From contig CAKKRE010000020.1 of NCBI GenBank assembly GCA_919902505.1, forward strand, positions 1 to 64,000: DNA of 64,000 nucleotides. The letters run 5' to 3'. Below are positions 1 to 9,926 of the stretch, one piece after another (position 1 is the first letter of the stretch; every line of letters begins with the position of its first letter). The stretch is from Nitrospiraceae bacterium. GTDB lineage: Bacteria > Nitrospirota > Nitrospiria > Nitrospirales > Nitrospiraceae. The notes beneath the pieces were generated by a model. The model made no database searches. It saw nothing but the letters and a program-made list of their open reading frames with translations, and had not been told where the DNA came from. The position numbers and the translations under genes are program-made.

Positions 1-8
1 ACGGCCTG

Positions 9-515
9 CTAGAAGGTGGAGATGGGATGGATGACAGCATCCAGCGTGCCGGGACGATGCAACTCCTCGATCCAGACCCTTGCTTGCGCGACGTAAAAGG
101 TATAGTCGCTCTCCGGATAACTCAGCACCACGGCGTAGAGCAGCTGCTCGGCTTCCTGCTCACGTCCGGCGCTCAGGCTCGTCCGGGCCGCCTGCAAGGT
201 GCACGACGCGGCCAGCGCTTTGGGATCAACAGTCGTGCGAACCGGCTGTCGCGTGACAAACCGGTCAAGACTCTTGGGAACATCCGGAGCGGGAACCACA
301 TGCGTATCAGCGGACTGCTGCAGCTGTTTCGCTGCCGACAAGACCGTCTCGACATCGCCGCTCGATTGGCAATGCCGGTACAATTCCCACATCGACATCA
401 CGGAAGCCGAGCGAGGTGCCGGCTGACGCGTCGAGGAATCGAAGAGCTGACAGCCGGTCAGGAACAACCCGGCGGACAGGAGTGCGACAATTGTGACGGA
501 TTTGTGCTGGCGCAT
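9..515 (-). CDS. Small exported lipoprotein, function unknown
   Basis: 168-residue protein with a short basic start (MRQHKS), a hydrophobic stretch and a lipobox (LTGC) near residue 20, so it is probably lipid-anchored outside the inner membrane. The remainder is soluble. The C-terminal third (about residues 100-155) is helical, with a TPR-like pattern of small residues and a 'YPESDY' turn, as in lipoproteins that pair with assembly or secretion complexes. The start at 515 is preferred over an upstream in-frame start at 599 because the signal peptide begins there and GGATAAGGAAG lies directly before the ATG. No specific family recognised; the TPR resemblance is weak. Confidence 0.7.
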   Translation of the reverse strand: MRQHKSVTIVALLSAGLFLTGCQLFDSSTRQPAPRSASVMSMWELYRHCQSSGDVETVLSAAKQLQQSADTHVVPAPDVPKSLDRFVTRQPVRTTVDPKALAASCTLQAARTSLSAGREQEAEQLLYAVVLSYPESDYTFYVAQARVWIEELHRPGTLDAVIHPISTF

Positions 516-657
516 CTTCCTTATCCTTACCGGATCGCTTCTTTGGCTGTCAAGATTTCCGGAGCAGAATCTGGAAGGAACGTGACAAGACAGGAGCACT
601 CACGCGCTCATGTCAGCATGGAACCGGCAATTGATGAAGGAACCGCAACGTCACAAT
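516..657. other. Intergenic gap, nothing recognised
   Basis: 142 bases between two minus-strand genes. The reverse-strand reading before position 515 gives a ribosome binding site for the lipoprotein gene; no convincing terminator or promoter was seen. Confidence 0.4.
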
Positions 658-2643
658 TCAGCGCGGGCTCGATGATCGCTCATGAACCGCGCCGAGATCT
701 TCAATGAGCGCGCGCAAGGGTTCGGCCACGGACCAGGCCTGCGCCACGCAGCCACGCGCTCGATGCGGATGCTGACCATCGAAGATCTCCGACACCTGGC
801 CCAGGCAGGCTTCGTGTAAATGTTGGTGCAACCCGTCGAGAAACATGCGCGCCTCCCGCCGCACCGCCGGACTCTCGCCATAGGTTTTCACCCAGGCAGT
901 CACGAACGGGCCGAGCAGAAACGGCCATACGGTGCCTTGATGGTACGCGCCATCCCGCTCGGAGACCCCGCCCTCGTACGAAGCACAGAATCGGATGTCC
1001 TCCGGTGCCAACGTGCGTAAGCCCAGCGGCGTGAGCAATCGCTCCTTCACGAGTTGCAAAATGTGTTTGGCCTGCGCCTCCGTCACCAGCTGATCATCCA
1101 ACGCCAGGGCATAAATCTGGTTCGGACGGAGCGAGGCATCGTCTCCGGTCGGCCCATCCACCACATCGAAGAGATAGCCCCCGGTTCGATACCAGAAGCG
1201 GGCTCGAAACGACTCGGTGGCCCTGGCACGATCCTGCCGGCATTGTCCCGCGTACGCCGGTTCCCCGAATTGCACCGCCAATTCGGCCGCCACCGCCAAT
1301 GCCCGCACCCAGAGCGCTTGAATCTCGACCGGTTTCCCGTGCCGGGGAGTCACCACCCAATCGCCGATTTTGACATCCATCCAGGTGAGCTGAACACCCT
1401 CCGCGCCGCCGGTAATCATCCCGTCGTCATCCATGTGAATGCCGAACCGCGTGCCTCGACGGTATCCGTCCACAATCTGCTTGATCGCGGGCCAGGCGAT
1501 CCGGCGTACTCCGTCGAGGTCGCAGCTATAGTGGAGATAGCGCTCCACGGCGTGGATAAACCATAACGACGCATCGATCGTGTTGTACGCAGGCTGTTCG
1601 CCGATGTCGGGAAATCGATTCGGCACCATCCCTTGCGACACATGAGACGCAAACGCCTCGATCACCTGCCGGGCCACGTCGTAACGACCCGTCACCAGGC
1701 AGAGCCCCGGCAAGGCGATAAATGTGTCTCGCCCCCAATCGGCAAACCAGGGATACCCGGCGATCACCGTCTGCCCGTTTCCCCGCCGGACAAGATACGC
1801 GCGGCTCGCAGCCCAGAGTTCCTGCGCCAACGCATCGTCGGACGGCGCCGATACCGGACACTCTGCACGCCGCCGCCGCTCCGCCTCTACAACCGGCGTG
1901 ACATCGACGGACTCAAGCTGTTCGGTCGTGAACAGAAGTTCCGCCACCGATCCCGGCGTGAGCGTGAATTCGCATTCACCCGGCGACCACCAGTCCTCCG
2001 TATGGTCCAGGCCACGTTCGCGCTCGATCCGATAGTGAATGTGGCGGTACCAATCCGGCCCCTGGTGGTACTGCCCGTTGTGGAACGCCAGCACGGCAGG
2101 GAGCGCATCGTAGGGTTGCCACGTGACACGGCCCTCGTGAACCGTGGCCTGACTGCGCACCCCGGCGTTCTCCTGATGCAGCGCATGGAAGTCGCGACCC
2201 GAGAGCATCGGTCTGACCCGCAGCACCACAGCAGACGGTGCGTCGCCAAGCAACCGCCACCGCACGACGACCATATCGCGGCCATCCGGACAGAGCAGTT
2301 CACGCTCCAGGCGGATTCCATGGGAGGCGTAACGCCAGGTCGGCCATGGCAGGGCGGAAAACCCATCGCAATACCGATACCCTTCGGGATGAACCGCGCC
2401 GCTATACAGATTTGTCGAGAGCGGAAAAGATTGGCCGCCGACCTCCACCCATTCTTCGAGATGATTCACCAGGACCACACGATCGACCGGCGGGCGTCTG
2501 GCCACCAGCAGCAACGCATGGTAGCGTCGGGTATTCGCGCCGGCGACGGTGCCCGAAGCATACCCGCCCCTCCCGTTCGTCTCCAGCCATTCCAGACTGA
2601 GTGCCCGGTCAAGATCCTGGCAGCGCCTCGAATCGATGGTCAT
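658..2643 (-). CDS. Amylo-alpha-1,6-glucosidase (glycogen debranching enzyme type)
   Basis: 661 residues, the usual length for the bacterial amylo-alpha-1,6-glucosidase family. The N-terminal beta domain (about 15-240) opens with the family motif 'LEWLETNGRGGYASGTVAG', and the (alpha/alpha)6 catalytic domain (about 270-640) has 'AGYPWFADWGRDTFIALPG', with an acidic residue in the active-site barrel, and 'YHQGTVWPFLLGPF' near the end. It is expected to hydrolyse alpha-1,6 branch linkages of glycogen-like glucan in the cytoplasm. It lies 14 bases downstream of the GH63-like glucosidase and is almost certainly cotranscribed with it, which points to a storage-glucan or compatible-solute breakdown unit. 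Family assignment is firm; the exact substrate is inferred. Confidence 0.9.
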   Translation of the reverse strand: MTIDSRRCQDLDRALSLEWLETNGRGGYASGTVAGANTRRYHALLLVARRPPVDRVVLVNHLEEWVEVGGQSFPLSTNLYSGAVHPEGYRYCDGFSALPWPTWRYASHGIRLERELLCPDGRDMVVVRWRLLGDAPSAVVLRVRPMLSGRDFHALHQENAGVRSQATVHEGRVTWQPYDALPAVLAFHNGQYHQGPDWYRHIHYRIERERGLDHTEDWWSPGECEFTLTPGSVAELLFTTEQLESVDVTPVVEAERRRRAECPVSAPSDDALAQELWAASRAYLVRRGNGQTVIAGYPWFADWGRDTFIALPGLCLVTGRYDVARQVIEAFASHVSQGMVPNRFPDIGEQPAYNTIDASLWFIHAVERYLHYSCDLDGVRRIAWPAIKQIVDGYRRGTRFGIHMDDDGMITGGAEGVQLTWMDVKIGDWVVTPRHGKPVEIQALWVRALAVAAELAVQFGEPAYAGQCRQDRARATESFRARFWYRTGGYLFDVVDGPTGDDASLRPNQIYALALDDQLVTEAQAKHILQLVKERLLTPLGLRTLAPEDIRFCASYEGGVSERDGAYHQGTVWPFLLGPFVTAWVKTYGESPAVRREARMFLDGLHQHLHEACLGQVSEIFDGQHPHRARGCVAQAWSVAEPLRALIEDLGAVHERSSSPR

Positions 2644-2657
2644 CCCGTGCCTCCGGC

Positions 2658-5333
2658 TTACTCGCCCGACTGCTGAATCAACTTGGCCACCAGCCCGGTC
2701 CAGCCGGTTTGATGGCTCGCGCCGATCCCGGCGCCGTTGTCGCCATGAAAATATTCATAGAACAAGATGAGATCGCGCCAGTGCGGATCCTGCTGAAACT
2801 TTTCGGCACCGCCGTAGACGGGACGCCGACCATCGGGCCCACGCAGAAAGGTATGCGTGAGCCGCCGGGACAGCTCAGCCGCAACGTCGGCGAGAGTGCG
2901 CTTCTGCCCGGATCCCGTCGGGTACTCGACCGTGAAGCTGTCGCCCAGATAATAGTGAAACTTCTGAAGTGATTCGATCAGGAGGTAGTTCACGGGAAAC
3001 CAGACCGGCCCCCGCCAATTCGAATTCCCCCCGAAGAGACCGTTGGTGGATTCCGCCGGTTGATAGTCGACGCTTTGGCTCGTACCCATCATCGAGAACA
3101 CGTAGGGATGATCCTTGTGATAACGAGACAGGGCCCGCACGCCATACGGCGACAAAAACTCCTGCTCATCCAACATGTACCGCAGGACCTTGGGCAGCCG
3201 GTGACGGTTGACGAGCGATAAGAACCGGCGCACCTCCCCGTCCTGCGACTGGGTTTCAATGTGCAGACTGAAATCCGGCCGGTTTTCGATGAACCATTGC
3301 ATCCGGTGCTTAAAACGGGGCAACCGGTCGATGAGCTCGGAATCCAGCGTCTCCACCGCAAACAACGGAATCAACCCCACCATCGACCGCACCTTCATCG
3401 GAAACGTCTTCCCGTCCGGCAGGTGCAGCACATCATAGAAAAACCCGTCGTCTTTGTTCCAGAGTTCGATTTTCGCGTTGCCGATGTTGTTCATCGCCCG
3501 GCAGATATAGACAAAATGCTCGAAGAACTTGCTGGCGACATCTTCATAGGCCCGGTCTTCCCGCGCAAGTTCCAGCGCGATGGACAACATGTTCAGGCAA
3601 TACATCCCCATCCAGCTGGTCGCGTCGGATTGCTCGATGTGTCCGCCGGTGGGCAACGGCTTGCTGCGATCGAACACGCCGATGTTGTCCAGCCCCAGAA
3701 ATCCGCCCTGAAAAATATTCTTCCCCTCGGCATCCTTCCGATTCACCCACCAGGTAAAGTTCAGCAGGAGCTTGTGGAATACCCGCTCCAGAAAAATGCG
3801 GTCGCCGACGCCTTTCCGTTTCTTCTCGATCTTGTACACCCGCCAGGCCGCCCAGGCATGCACCGGCGGATTCACGTCGCCCAAGGCCCATTCATAGGCA
3901 GGAATCTGCCCGTTGGGATGCATGTACCATTCACGCAGCATGAGGACGAGCTGATCCTTGGCAAAACGCGGATCGACAAGCGCGATCGGCAGGCAGTGAA
4001 ACGCCAAGTCCCAGGCGGCATACCAGGGGTATTCCCACTTATCAGGCATGGAAATGACGTCCGCATTGTAGAGATGCGTCCAGTCGGCGTTCCTGCCCTG
4101 CAGCCGCTCCTTGGTGGGCTCCGGTCCCGCCGGGTCGCCCTTCAGCCAGCGATCGACGTCGTAGTGATAAAACTGCTTGCTCCACATGAGCCCGGCGAAG
4201 GCCTGCCGCTGCACGAGTCGCGCATCCTCGGACAGGTCCGCCGGGGCCAATGCGGCATAAAACTCATCCGCCTCCTTCAGACGCGCAGCAACGATCGCAT
4301 CGAATGCCTGCGGATCGAGCGCCCCTTCGGCAGACCCGTTCGTGAACCGCACTCGAATCGTCACCGGCCGTCCGGGCAATGCGGTCACCACATAGTGCGC
4401 GGACGCCTTCGACCCGACCTGGTCGGGATTAAGCGCACCCTTGTCGCCCTGCACGACGTAGTCATTGATCCCGTCTTTCACATACCGTGCGCCATCCACA
4501 TCGCCGTAGAGACGACGGGTATTGGTTTCGTTTTCGGTGAACAGCAGATCCGGCCCACCCTCGCAGAGCAACCGTCGCGGCCCGTAATACTCATGGTCGA
4601 ACTCCACAATACTGACCGACGGCGCCGATTCGCCTTTCCGCATCCGCGGGCGGCGCACATCGAGTCCCCACGACCAGGTGTTGCGGAACCAGATGGTCGG
4701 CAGCACTGTCAGCTGCGCCGGATCCGGACCGCGATTGACGATCTGGATCCGCATGAGCAAATCCTCCGGCGAGGCCTTGGCATATTCGACGCCGACATCG
4801 AAGTAGCGATCGTCAGCGAACACCCCCGTATCGAGCAGCTCGAATTCCGGATCGGTCCGGCCGCGACGGCGGTTTTCTTCGATGAGTTGCGTATATGGAA
4901 ATGCCGCCTGCGGATACTTGTAGAGAAACTTCATGTAGGAATGCGTGGGCGTGGAGTCGAGGTAGAAATAATATTCTTTGGGATCCTCCCCGTGATTGCC
5001 TTCGTTTCCGGTGAGGCCGAACATCCGTTCTTTGAGAATCGGGTCCCGTCCGTTCCAGAGCGCCAGCGCGAGACAGACGAACTGGTGCCGATCACAAATG
5101 CCGGCCAATCCGTCTTCATTCCAACGGTAGGCTTTCGAGCGGGCATGGTCGTGGGGAACCGATTCCCAGGCCGTCCCATACGGGCTATAGTCTTCGCGGA
5201 CCGTTCCCCAAGCCCGTTCACTGACATAGGGCCCCCAGCGTTTCCAGTGTTTCCGGCGTAGGTCGTCTTCATCCAGGCGCTGCTGCTCAGCGGACCCCGG
5301 AGAAACAGCCTCCTCTCCCGGCGATGTCGACAT
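2658..5333 (-). CDS. GH63-like glucosidase (MGH1-like glycoside hydrolase)
   Basis: 891 residues from the ATG at 5333; a longer frame starts at 5441, but the extra 36 residues look random and CAGGAGACC precedes the 5333 ATG. The early block '[20 protein letters not shown]' followed by '[20 protein letters not shown]' is typical of large bacterial proteins annotated as glucosidase, with a GH63/mannosylglycerate-hydrolase-like (alpha/alpha)6 barrel in the C-terminal half ('[14 protein letters not shown]', '[18 protein letters not shown]'). No signal peptide, so probably cytoplasmic. First gene of a two-gene operon with the amylo-alpha-1,6-glucosidase. Likely substrates are alpha-glucosides or glucosylglycerate/mannosylglycerate-type solutes; the sequence alone does not decide. 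Confidence 0.85.
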   Translation of the reverse strand: MSTSPGEEAVSPGSAEQQRLDEDDLRRKHWKRWGPYVSERAWGTVREDYSPYGTAWESVPHDHARSKAYRWNEDGLAGICDRHQFVCLALALWNGRDPILKERMFGLTGNEGNHGEDPKEYYFYLDSTPTHSYMKFLYKYPQAAFPYTQLIEENRRRGRTDPEFELLDTGVFADDRYFDVGVEYAKASPEDLLMRIQIVNRGPDPAQLTVLPTIWFRNTWSWGLDVRRPRMRKGESAPSVSIVEFDHEYYGPRRLLCEGGPDLLFTENETNTRRLYGDVDGARYVKDGINDYVVQGDKGALNPDQVGSKASAHYVVTALPGRPVTIRVRFTNGSAEGALDPQAFDAIVAARLKEADEFYAALAPADLSEDARLVQRQAFAGLMWSKQFYHYDVDRWLKGDPAGPEPTKERLQGRNADWTHLYNADVISMPDKWEYPWYAAWDLAFHCLPIALVDPRFAKDQLVLMLREWYMHPNGQIPAYEWALGDVNPPVHAWAAWRVYKIEKKRKGVGDRIFLERVFHKLLLNFTWWVNRKDAEGKNIFQGGFLGLDNIGVFDRSKPLPTGGHIEQSDATSWMGMYCLNMLSIALELAREDRAYEDVASKFFEHFVYICRAMNNIGNAKIELWNKDDGFFYDVLHLPDGKTFPMKVRSMVGLIPLFAVETLDSELIDRLPRFKHRMQWFIENRPDFSLHIETQSQDGEVRRFLSLVNRHRLPKVLRYMLDEQEFLSPYGVRALSRYHKDHPYVFSMMGTSQSVDYQPAESTNGLFGGNSNWRGPVWFPVNYLLIESLQKFHYYLGDSFTVEYPTGSGQKRTLADVAAELSRRLTHTFLRGPDGRRPVYGGAEKFQQDPHWRDLILFYEYFHGDNGAGIGASHQTGWTGLVAKLIQQSGE

Positions 5334-5571
5334 AGCACGAGGTCTCCTGCCTGAATGCGCAGAGGTCGCAGCAGGCGCCAGCATGCGCCGGGCCCGAAAA
5401 AGATTCAACTGAGATTCGAAGGCGTCAGGATAGGAAACCAATCAGCGTCCACCGCGCCCGACAGGCGTCGAGTCGGCAGATCGATCTTGCGGGGTCAGGC
5501 CCCAAAATAGGGCATGATGACAAGGGATGGAACAGGAATGGGGAAAGAGAGTCAGCGGGAAGGCACAGGCC

Positions 5572-5757
5572 CTAGCTCCAGACAACGCCTTCTTGATTCA
5601 TGAGGTAGTCGATGACTTCAATGCTGTCACGCAACTGGAGCTGCGCTTGCTCGGACATCGGCAAAATCGCCCCAAGAAGCTTGCCGGATTCCATTTCCGC
5701 CAGGTTGGGGATCCCGTCGGTACTCCGCTTTTCCAGGTCGAATCGAAAGCTGGCCAC
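5572..5757 (-). CDS. Small conserved-looking protein of 61 residues
   Basis: A 61-residue protein with a GTG start at 5757, supported by a strong ribosome binding site (GGATTGGAGGTAACAA directly before GTG). The composition is acidic and amphipathic ('LRDSIEVIDYLMNQEG') with no membrane segment or cysteine. It stands alone between two minus-strand genes, with 238 bases before the GH63 gene's start and 155 bases after the beta-helix gene's stop. Overlapping frames on both strands lack such a site. Function unknown; the ribosome site is the main reason to believe it. Confidence 0.6.
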   Translation of the reverse strand: MASFRFDLEKRSTDGIPNLAEMESGKLLGAILPMSEQAQLQLRDSIEVIDYLMNQEGVVWS

Positions 5758-5912
5758 TTGTTACCTCCAATCCCTTGTCGGTCGTAGTGCAGCAATTCTT
5801 GAGCCACACCGGAGACACCTGAATGCCATGCGCTCGCTGAAGCATAGCACAGGGAATCTTTCGGCTGAGTGGATGCGCTAACCGCTCAATTTGTTACTGC
5901 TTTCTTCGGCAG

Positions 5913-6971
5913 TCAGTGTGACTCCGCAAGGGGGGGCAAGGCACCAAGGTAAGGAAAGCCACCGATTTTGACCAGCGCCGTATCCGCACGCAATCTGAAA
6001 TCATCCCGGGCGGTGTCAACAAATCGTGGATCCACCGTCAAATCCGAATCGGGCTTCAACTCGGGAGCGGGCTGATTGGGAGTTCCATGCCGGAGGTAGT
6101 TCGATCCGGAATTCTGCATGGCATTGTAGGATAAGAGCACCCGGCTGGAGGGCGCCACGACAAACCCGTAGGCATTGAGGCTGACAATGTTGCCCGACGC
6201 TTCATTCTGGGAGGTCCCGAGAAACGCCGCGCCGCCCCCGTTTTTCACAAAGGTATTGCCGACCAACGCGGCCTTCGATTGATCGTTCACGATCACCGCC
6301 TCGAACAGGCTTCTGGTGATCACGTTTCGCTCCAGGCGTACTGTAGATTTGCCCGCGACGCTCACCCCATGGTCATTGTCGTGGATGAAATTGCTCCGCA
6401 TGACCGCCTGGGAATTGGCAAATTGGACACCGGTGGTTTCACTGCCGCCGATAATACAGTCCTCGATGCGCACATCCTCCACCTGCTGCGTAAACAACAT
6501 CCCTTTGACCCGCACATGGTGCAGGGTGATACCACGCCCGTTGAACATCCCCATCGCGTGGCCGCCATGTTCGTTGATCGTGAGGCCGGAGATCTCGATG
6601 TTGGTCGCGCCGTAGGGCCACTTCCCGACATGGAACACGCCGACGCGTTCGCGCCCCAGGATCGTGACCTGATCCATGCCCGCCCCGACCAGTCGGACGT
6701 TTTCCTTGCTGTGAATGGTCACATCCTCGGCATAGGCGCCGGGCCGAATGAGAATGGTGTCACCCTTCTTTGCGGCATCCACCGCCTCCTGAATCGAGTG
6801 GTACTGACCTGAGTCATCCAAGGCGACCACCAGCGGCTGCCGTTCGACGGTCACCGGCGCTTCAGCCTGAGCGATGGATAAGCTCAAGACCCCGACTGAC
6901 AGACACAGAAGGAGGGCGGCGAATAGATATTTTTCCATGTTCTTCATACGAATGGTCATACCGCCGGGCAT
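5913..6971 (-). CDS. Exported right-handed parallel beta-helix protein (NosD/pectate-lyase-like fold)
   Basis: 352 residues. A hydrophobic signal sequence (about residues 13-36, ending AQAEA) precedes 'YHSIQEAVDAAKKGDTILI', the classic entry of NosD-like and pectin-lyase-fold proteins, then repeated short beta turns with periodic Asn and Gly ('NFIHDNDHGVSVAG', 'NVITRSLFEAVIVND', 'GNTFVKNGGGAAFLG') from about 60 to 300. Export to the periplasm or surface is expected. Four in-frame ATGs lie in the first 12 codons and none has a clear ribosome site, so the exact start is open. Divergent from coaE. No enzymatic residues can be assigned; carbohydrate binding or a structural role is the usual guess for this fold. 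Confidence 0.75.
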   Translation of the reverse strand: MPGGMTIRMKNMEKYLFAALLLCLSVGVLSLSIAQAEAPVTVERQPLVVALDDSGQYHSIQEAVDAAKKGDTILIRPGAYAEDVTIHSKENVRLVGAGMDQVTILGRERVGVFHVGKWPYGATNIEISGLTINEHGGHAMGMFNGRGITLHHVRVKGMLFTQQVEDVRIEDCIIGGSETTGVQFANSQAVMRSNFIHDNDHGVSVAGKSTVRLERNVITRSLFEAVIVNDQSKAALVGNTFVKNGGGAAFLGTSQNEASGNIVSLNAYGFVVAPSSRVLLSYNAMQNSGSNYLRHGTPNQPAPELKPDSDLTVDPRFVDTARDDFRLRADTALVKIGGFPYLGALPPLAESH

Positions 6972-7031
6972 GGCGAGAAGTCAATCGAGCGTCATTGCGA
7001 GCACTCGCCCCCCATGGTATCTTCCCGCGTT

Positions 7032-7634
7032 ATGATCCTTGTGGGCCTCACCGGCGGCGTCGCGACCGGCAAAAGCACGGTGGCGAAGATGTTCGAGCGA
7101 TGCGGGGCGCTCGTCATCGATGCCGATGCGCTGGCCCACCAGGTGGTGGAACCGGGTAAACCGGCCTGGCGCGCCATCATCAAGACCTTCGGCAAGGCCG
7201 TTCTCAATCCCGATCGTACCCTCAATCGCCAGGCCCTGGGCGCCATCGTCTTCCGGAACCGGTCCAAGCTGCGCCGGCTGGAACAGATCATCCACCCCCG
7301 TGTCGCGCGTGAGCAGGCCAGAGTGACCAGGCAAGCCGCGCGCAACGATCCCAAGGCCGTCGTCATGTACGACGTTCCGCTCCTCTACGAAGCCGGCATC
7401 GACAAGCGCGTGGATAGGGTCATCGTCGTCACCGCCGACCGGGAAACCCAAATCACCCGCCTGCACAAACGCAACGGATTCACCCGCGCCGAAGCCGTCC
7501 GACGCATTCGCAGCCAAATGCCGCTCAAGGAGAAGGTTGCAGCCGCGGACTACCTGCTCGACGGCACCACGCCCCGACCACGCCTGCTGACGCTGGTCAA
7601 ACGGGTCTACCGCCAGCTCCACACCCTGGCTTAG
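7032..7634 (+). CDS. coaE: Dephospho-CoA kinase
   Basis: Phosphorylates the 3'-hydroxyl of dephospho-CoA, the last step of coenzyme A synthesis. The P-loop 'GLTGGVATGKSTVAKMF' sits at the N terminus, followed by 'VIDADALAHQVVEPG', which matches the family's substrate region, and the lid/CoA region 'RIRSQMPLKEKVAAADYLLD' at about 160-180. From the ATG at 7032 the protein has 200 residues, the normal size, and begins like other CoaE proteins; an in-frame ATG at 7014 would add six residues. 44 bases upstream of trxB on the same strand. Confidence 0.95.
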   Translation: MILVGLTGGVATGKSTVAKMFERCGALVIDADALAHQVVEPGKPAWRAIIKTFGKAVLNPDRTLNRQALGAIVFRNRSKLRRLEQIIHPRVAREQARVTRQAARNDPKAVVMYDVPLLYEAGIDKRVDRVIVVTADRETQITRLHKRNGFTRAEAVRRIRSQMPLKEKVAAADYLLDGTTPRPRLLTLVKRVYRQLHTLA

Positions 7635-7678
7635 ATCGCCGCTTTTCCCTCGCGGCTTCGGTGTGTTAGCATCCGCGC

Positions 7679-8605
7679 ATGCACAACGTGGTCATTATCG
7701 GATCCGGTCCGGCCGGCCTCACCGCCGCCATCTATGCAGCCAGAGCCAATCTTTCGCCACTGCTCATCGAAGGCTGGCAGTCCGGCGGGCAACTGACGAC
7801 GACCACCGAAGTCGAAAACTATCCCGGATTTTCCAAGGGCATCATGGGCCCTGAGCTCATGAAGGAGATGCGCGCCCAGGCGGAGCGCTTTGGCACGACA
7901 TTCCTCACCGGCGATGTCTCAGCCGTGGATCTCACGCAGCGGCCGTTTCGCCTGACCATCGACGGGGAACAGACGGTGAAAGCGGCGACCTTGATTCTGG
8001 CCACGGGCGCATCGGCCATTCCGCTCGGCCTGCCGAATGAATCTCGGTTGATCGGACACGGCGTCTCGACTTGCGCAACCTGCGATGGGTACTTTTTTCG
8101 CGGGAAAGACTTAGTGGTCGTGGGCGGCGGCGACAGCGCGCTGGAAGAGGCCAATTTTCTGACGAAATTCGCCCGAACGGTCACCGTGGTCCACCGGCGG
8201 GACAAACTGCGGGCCTCGAAAATCATGCAGGACCGCGCCATGAAGAATGAAAAAATTTCGTTCGCATGGAATTCCGTCATCGAAGACATCCTTGGAACTG
8301 ACCTGGCAACGGGGGTTCAGCTCAAGAACCTCGTGACAGGGGTCACAACCGAATTGGCTTGCGACGGCGTCTTCGTCGCCATCGGCCACCGCCCCAACAC
8401 CGATCTCTTCAAGGGCCAACTGGCTATGGATGAAAAGGGGTATCTGCTGACCTCGCAAGGCACGGCCACCAGCGTCAGCGGCGTGTTTGCCGCAGGCGAT
8501 GTCCAGGATACGAAGTACCGTCAGGCCATCACCGCTGCCGGCTCCGGCTGCATGGCCGCCATCGACGCCGAGCGGTTTCTGGAGTCGACTCTGCATCACC
8601 TCTAA
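7679..8605 (+). CDS. trxB: Thioredoxin reductase
   Basis: NADPH:thioredoxin reductase, 308 residues, normal for the low-molecular-weight type. The FAD-binding '[20 protein letters not shown]' is at the N terminus, the redox-active CxxC ('CATCDGYFF') near residue 125, the NADPH-binding '[16 protein letters not shown]' just after, and the second FAD motif '[21 protein letters not shown]' near the end. Cytoplasmic. It precedes thiI on the same strand, but a 128-bp palindromic element fills the gap between them, so the two are probably not one tight transcript. Confidence 0.96.
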   Translation: MHNVVIIGSGPAGLTAAIYAARANLSPLLIEGWQSGGQLTTTTEVENYPGFSKGIMGPELMKEMRAQAERFGTTFLTGDVSAVDLTQRPFRLTIDGEQTVKAATLILATGASAIPLGLPNESRLIGHGVSTCATCDGYFFRGKDLVVVGGGDSALEEANFLTKFARTVTVVHRRDKLRASKIMQDRAMKNEKISFAWNSVIEDILGTDLATGVQLKNLVTGVTTELACDGVFVAIGHRPNTDLFKGQLAMDEKGYLLTSQGTATSVSGVFAAGDVQDTKYRQAITAAGSGCMAAIDAERFLESTLHHL

Positions 8606-8612
8606 ATCCCGC

Positions 8613-8740
8613 GCAGGATGCTCAAAATGGTCGTCCAACAAGGCCGCAGGCGAGACAGATACCGGAGGCGTACCCTCAGGGGTACGTTGAGGATATCGTC
8701 GAGCCGAGAACGAAGTTGGCGGCCATTTTCAGCATCCTGC
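8613..8740 (+). repeat. Palindromic intergenic element, copy A
   Basis: About 128 bp starting 8 bases after the trxB stop. Outer arms GCAGGATGCTCAAAATGG (8613) and CCATTTTCAGCATCCTGC (to 8740) pair perfectly apart from one C facing C. The centre has a small hairpin, GTACCC/GGGTAC (around 8676). The inner segment carries the family words 'CAAGGCCGCAGGCGAG' and 'GAACGAAGTTGGCGGCC'. It shares its architecture with copies B, D and F and, partially, with C and E. Confidence 0.85.
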
Positions 8741-8747
8741 TAACGCT

Positions 8748-9926
8748 ATGCATTGCGCCATTGTCCATTACCACGAACTCGCCCTCAAAGGCCGCAACCG
8801 CGACTTCTTCGAGCAACGGCTCGTCCGCAATCTCAGCCTGGCGCTGAAAGATCTGAAGATCCGGCGGATCGAATCGCTGCAGGGGCGCATCCGGGTGACG
8901 ATTCCCGATGAGGTAACGCCGGACCTGGTGACTGAGCGACTCCGCCGCACCTGCGGAGTCTCAAACTTTCTGCTGACCGAATCCGTACCGTTGAACCTCA
9001 CGGCGCCGGATCTGACGACCATCAAGCAAGTCGCCGAGCGGCAACTCTCCGAACAGATCTTCAACTCATTCCGGGTGACGGCCAAACGAGCGGATAAACG
9101 CCTGCCTCTGACCTCCATGGATGTCGAGCGCGAAGTCGGCGGCTATTTGCACGAAGCTACGGGCAAAGCCGTAAAGCTCAAACAACCGGACCTGACCCTC
9201 TACATCGAGCTGCTCACCAAAGAAGCCCATATCGCGGCACAAAAAATTCAGGGCCCGGGCGGCATGCCGGTGGGCACCAGCGGAAAAGTGGCCTGCTTGA
9301 TTTCCGGCGGTATCGACTCCCCCGTGGCAGCCTACCGGATGATGAAACGCGGCTGCAAAGCCGTCTTCGTGCATTTCTCGGGACGCCCGTTGGTGAGTCG
9401 CGATTCGGAGGAGAAGGTCCAAGAGCTGGTCCAGCTGCTGACGGCCTATCAATACCATTCGCAGCTCTACATTGTGCCCTTCGGCGAGATTCAACGGGAG
9501 ATCGTCGCGAACGCCCCGGCGGCTTTTCGTGTCGTCTTGTATCGGCGGATCATGGTGCGCATCGCGGAAGAACTCGCGCGGCGTCACAACTGCTGGGCGC
9601 TGGTCACCGGCGATAGCCTCGGCCAAGTGGCCTCCCAAACGCCTGAGAACCTCTCTGTGGTGGAAGCAGCCGCGGAACTCCCGCTTCTGCGCCCGTTGAT
9701 CGGCATGGACAAGATCGAAATTACCGAGCAGGCGCAGCAGATCGGAACCTTCACGACATCGATTGAACCGGATCAAGACTGCTGCAAACTCTTCGTGCCG
9801 TTACACCCGAGCACCAGAACCAAACCCGACGATATCCTGCGCATCGAACGGGGCCTGGAGATCAGCACGTTCGTCAAGCAGGGCGTCGAAAAGGCCGAGC
9901 TGTCGACGTTCACCTTTCCTTCGTAA
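8748..9926 (+). CDS. thiI: tRNA 4-thiouridine synthase ThiI
   Basis: 392 residues. An N-terminal ferredoxin-like/THUMP region (about 1-170) is followed by the PP-loop 'LISGGIDSPVAAYRMMKRG' (about 183-202) that adenylates tRNA U8 before sulfur transfer; 'VTGDSLGQVASQTPENL' is the second family block. It ends at the length of ThiI proteins without a C-terminal rhodanese domain, so sulfur must come from a separate carrier or desulfurase, and a role in thiazole synthesis is less certain. Its last 17 bases overlap the convergent SRPBCC gene. Confidence 0.93.
   Translation: MHCAIVHYHELALKGRNRDFFEQRLVRNLSLALKDLKIRRIESLQGRIRVTIPDEVTPDLVTERLRRTCGVSNFLLTESVPLNLTAPDLTTIKQVAERQLSEQIFNSFRVTAKRADKRLPLTSMDVEREVGGYLHEATGKAVKLKQPDLTLYIELLTKEAHIAAQKIQGPGGMPVGTSGKVACLISGGIDSPVAAYRMMKRGCKAVFVHFSGRPLVSRDSEEKVQELVQLLTAYQYHSQLYIVPFGEIQREIVANAPAAFRVVLYRRIMVRIAEELARRHNCWALVTGDSLGQVASQTPENLSVVEAAAELPLLRPLIGMDKIEITEQAQQIGTFTTSIEPDQDCCKLFVPLHPSTRTKPDDILRIERGLEISTFVKQGVEKAELSTFTFPS

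Noticed and set aside
1633-2676. 347-residue plus-strand frame opposite the debranching enzyme
   Set aside because: Antisense shadow with Arg/Pro-rich composition and no motif.
3261-5261. 666-residue plus-strand frame opposite the GH63-like glucosidase
   Set aside because: Antisense shadow: low-complexity His/Arg/Pro-rich product with no family resemblance, inside a well-recognised gene; long antisense frames are common in high-GC DNA.
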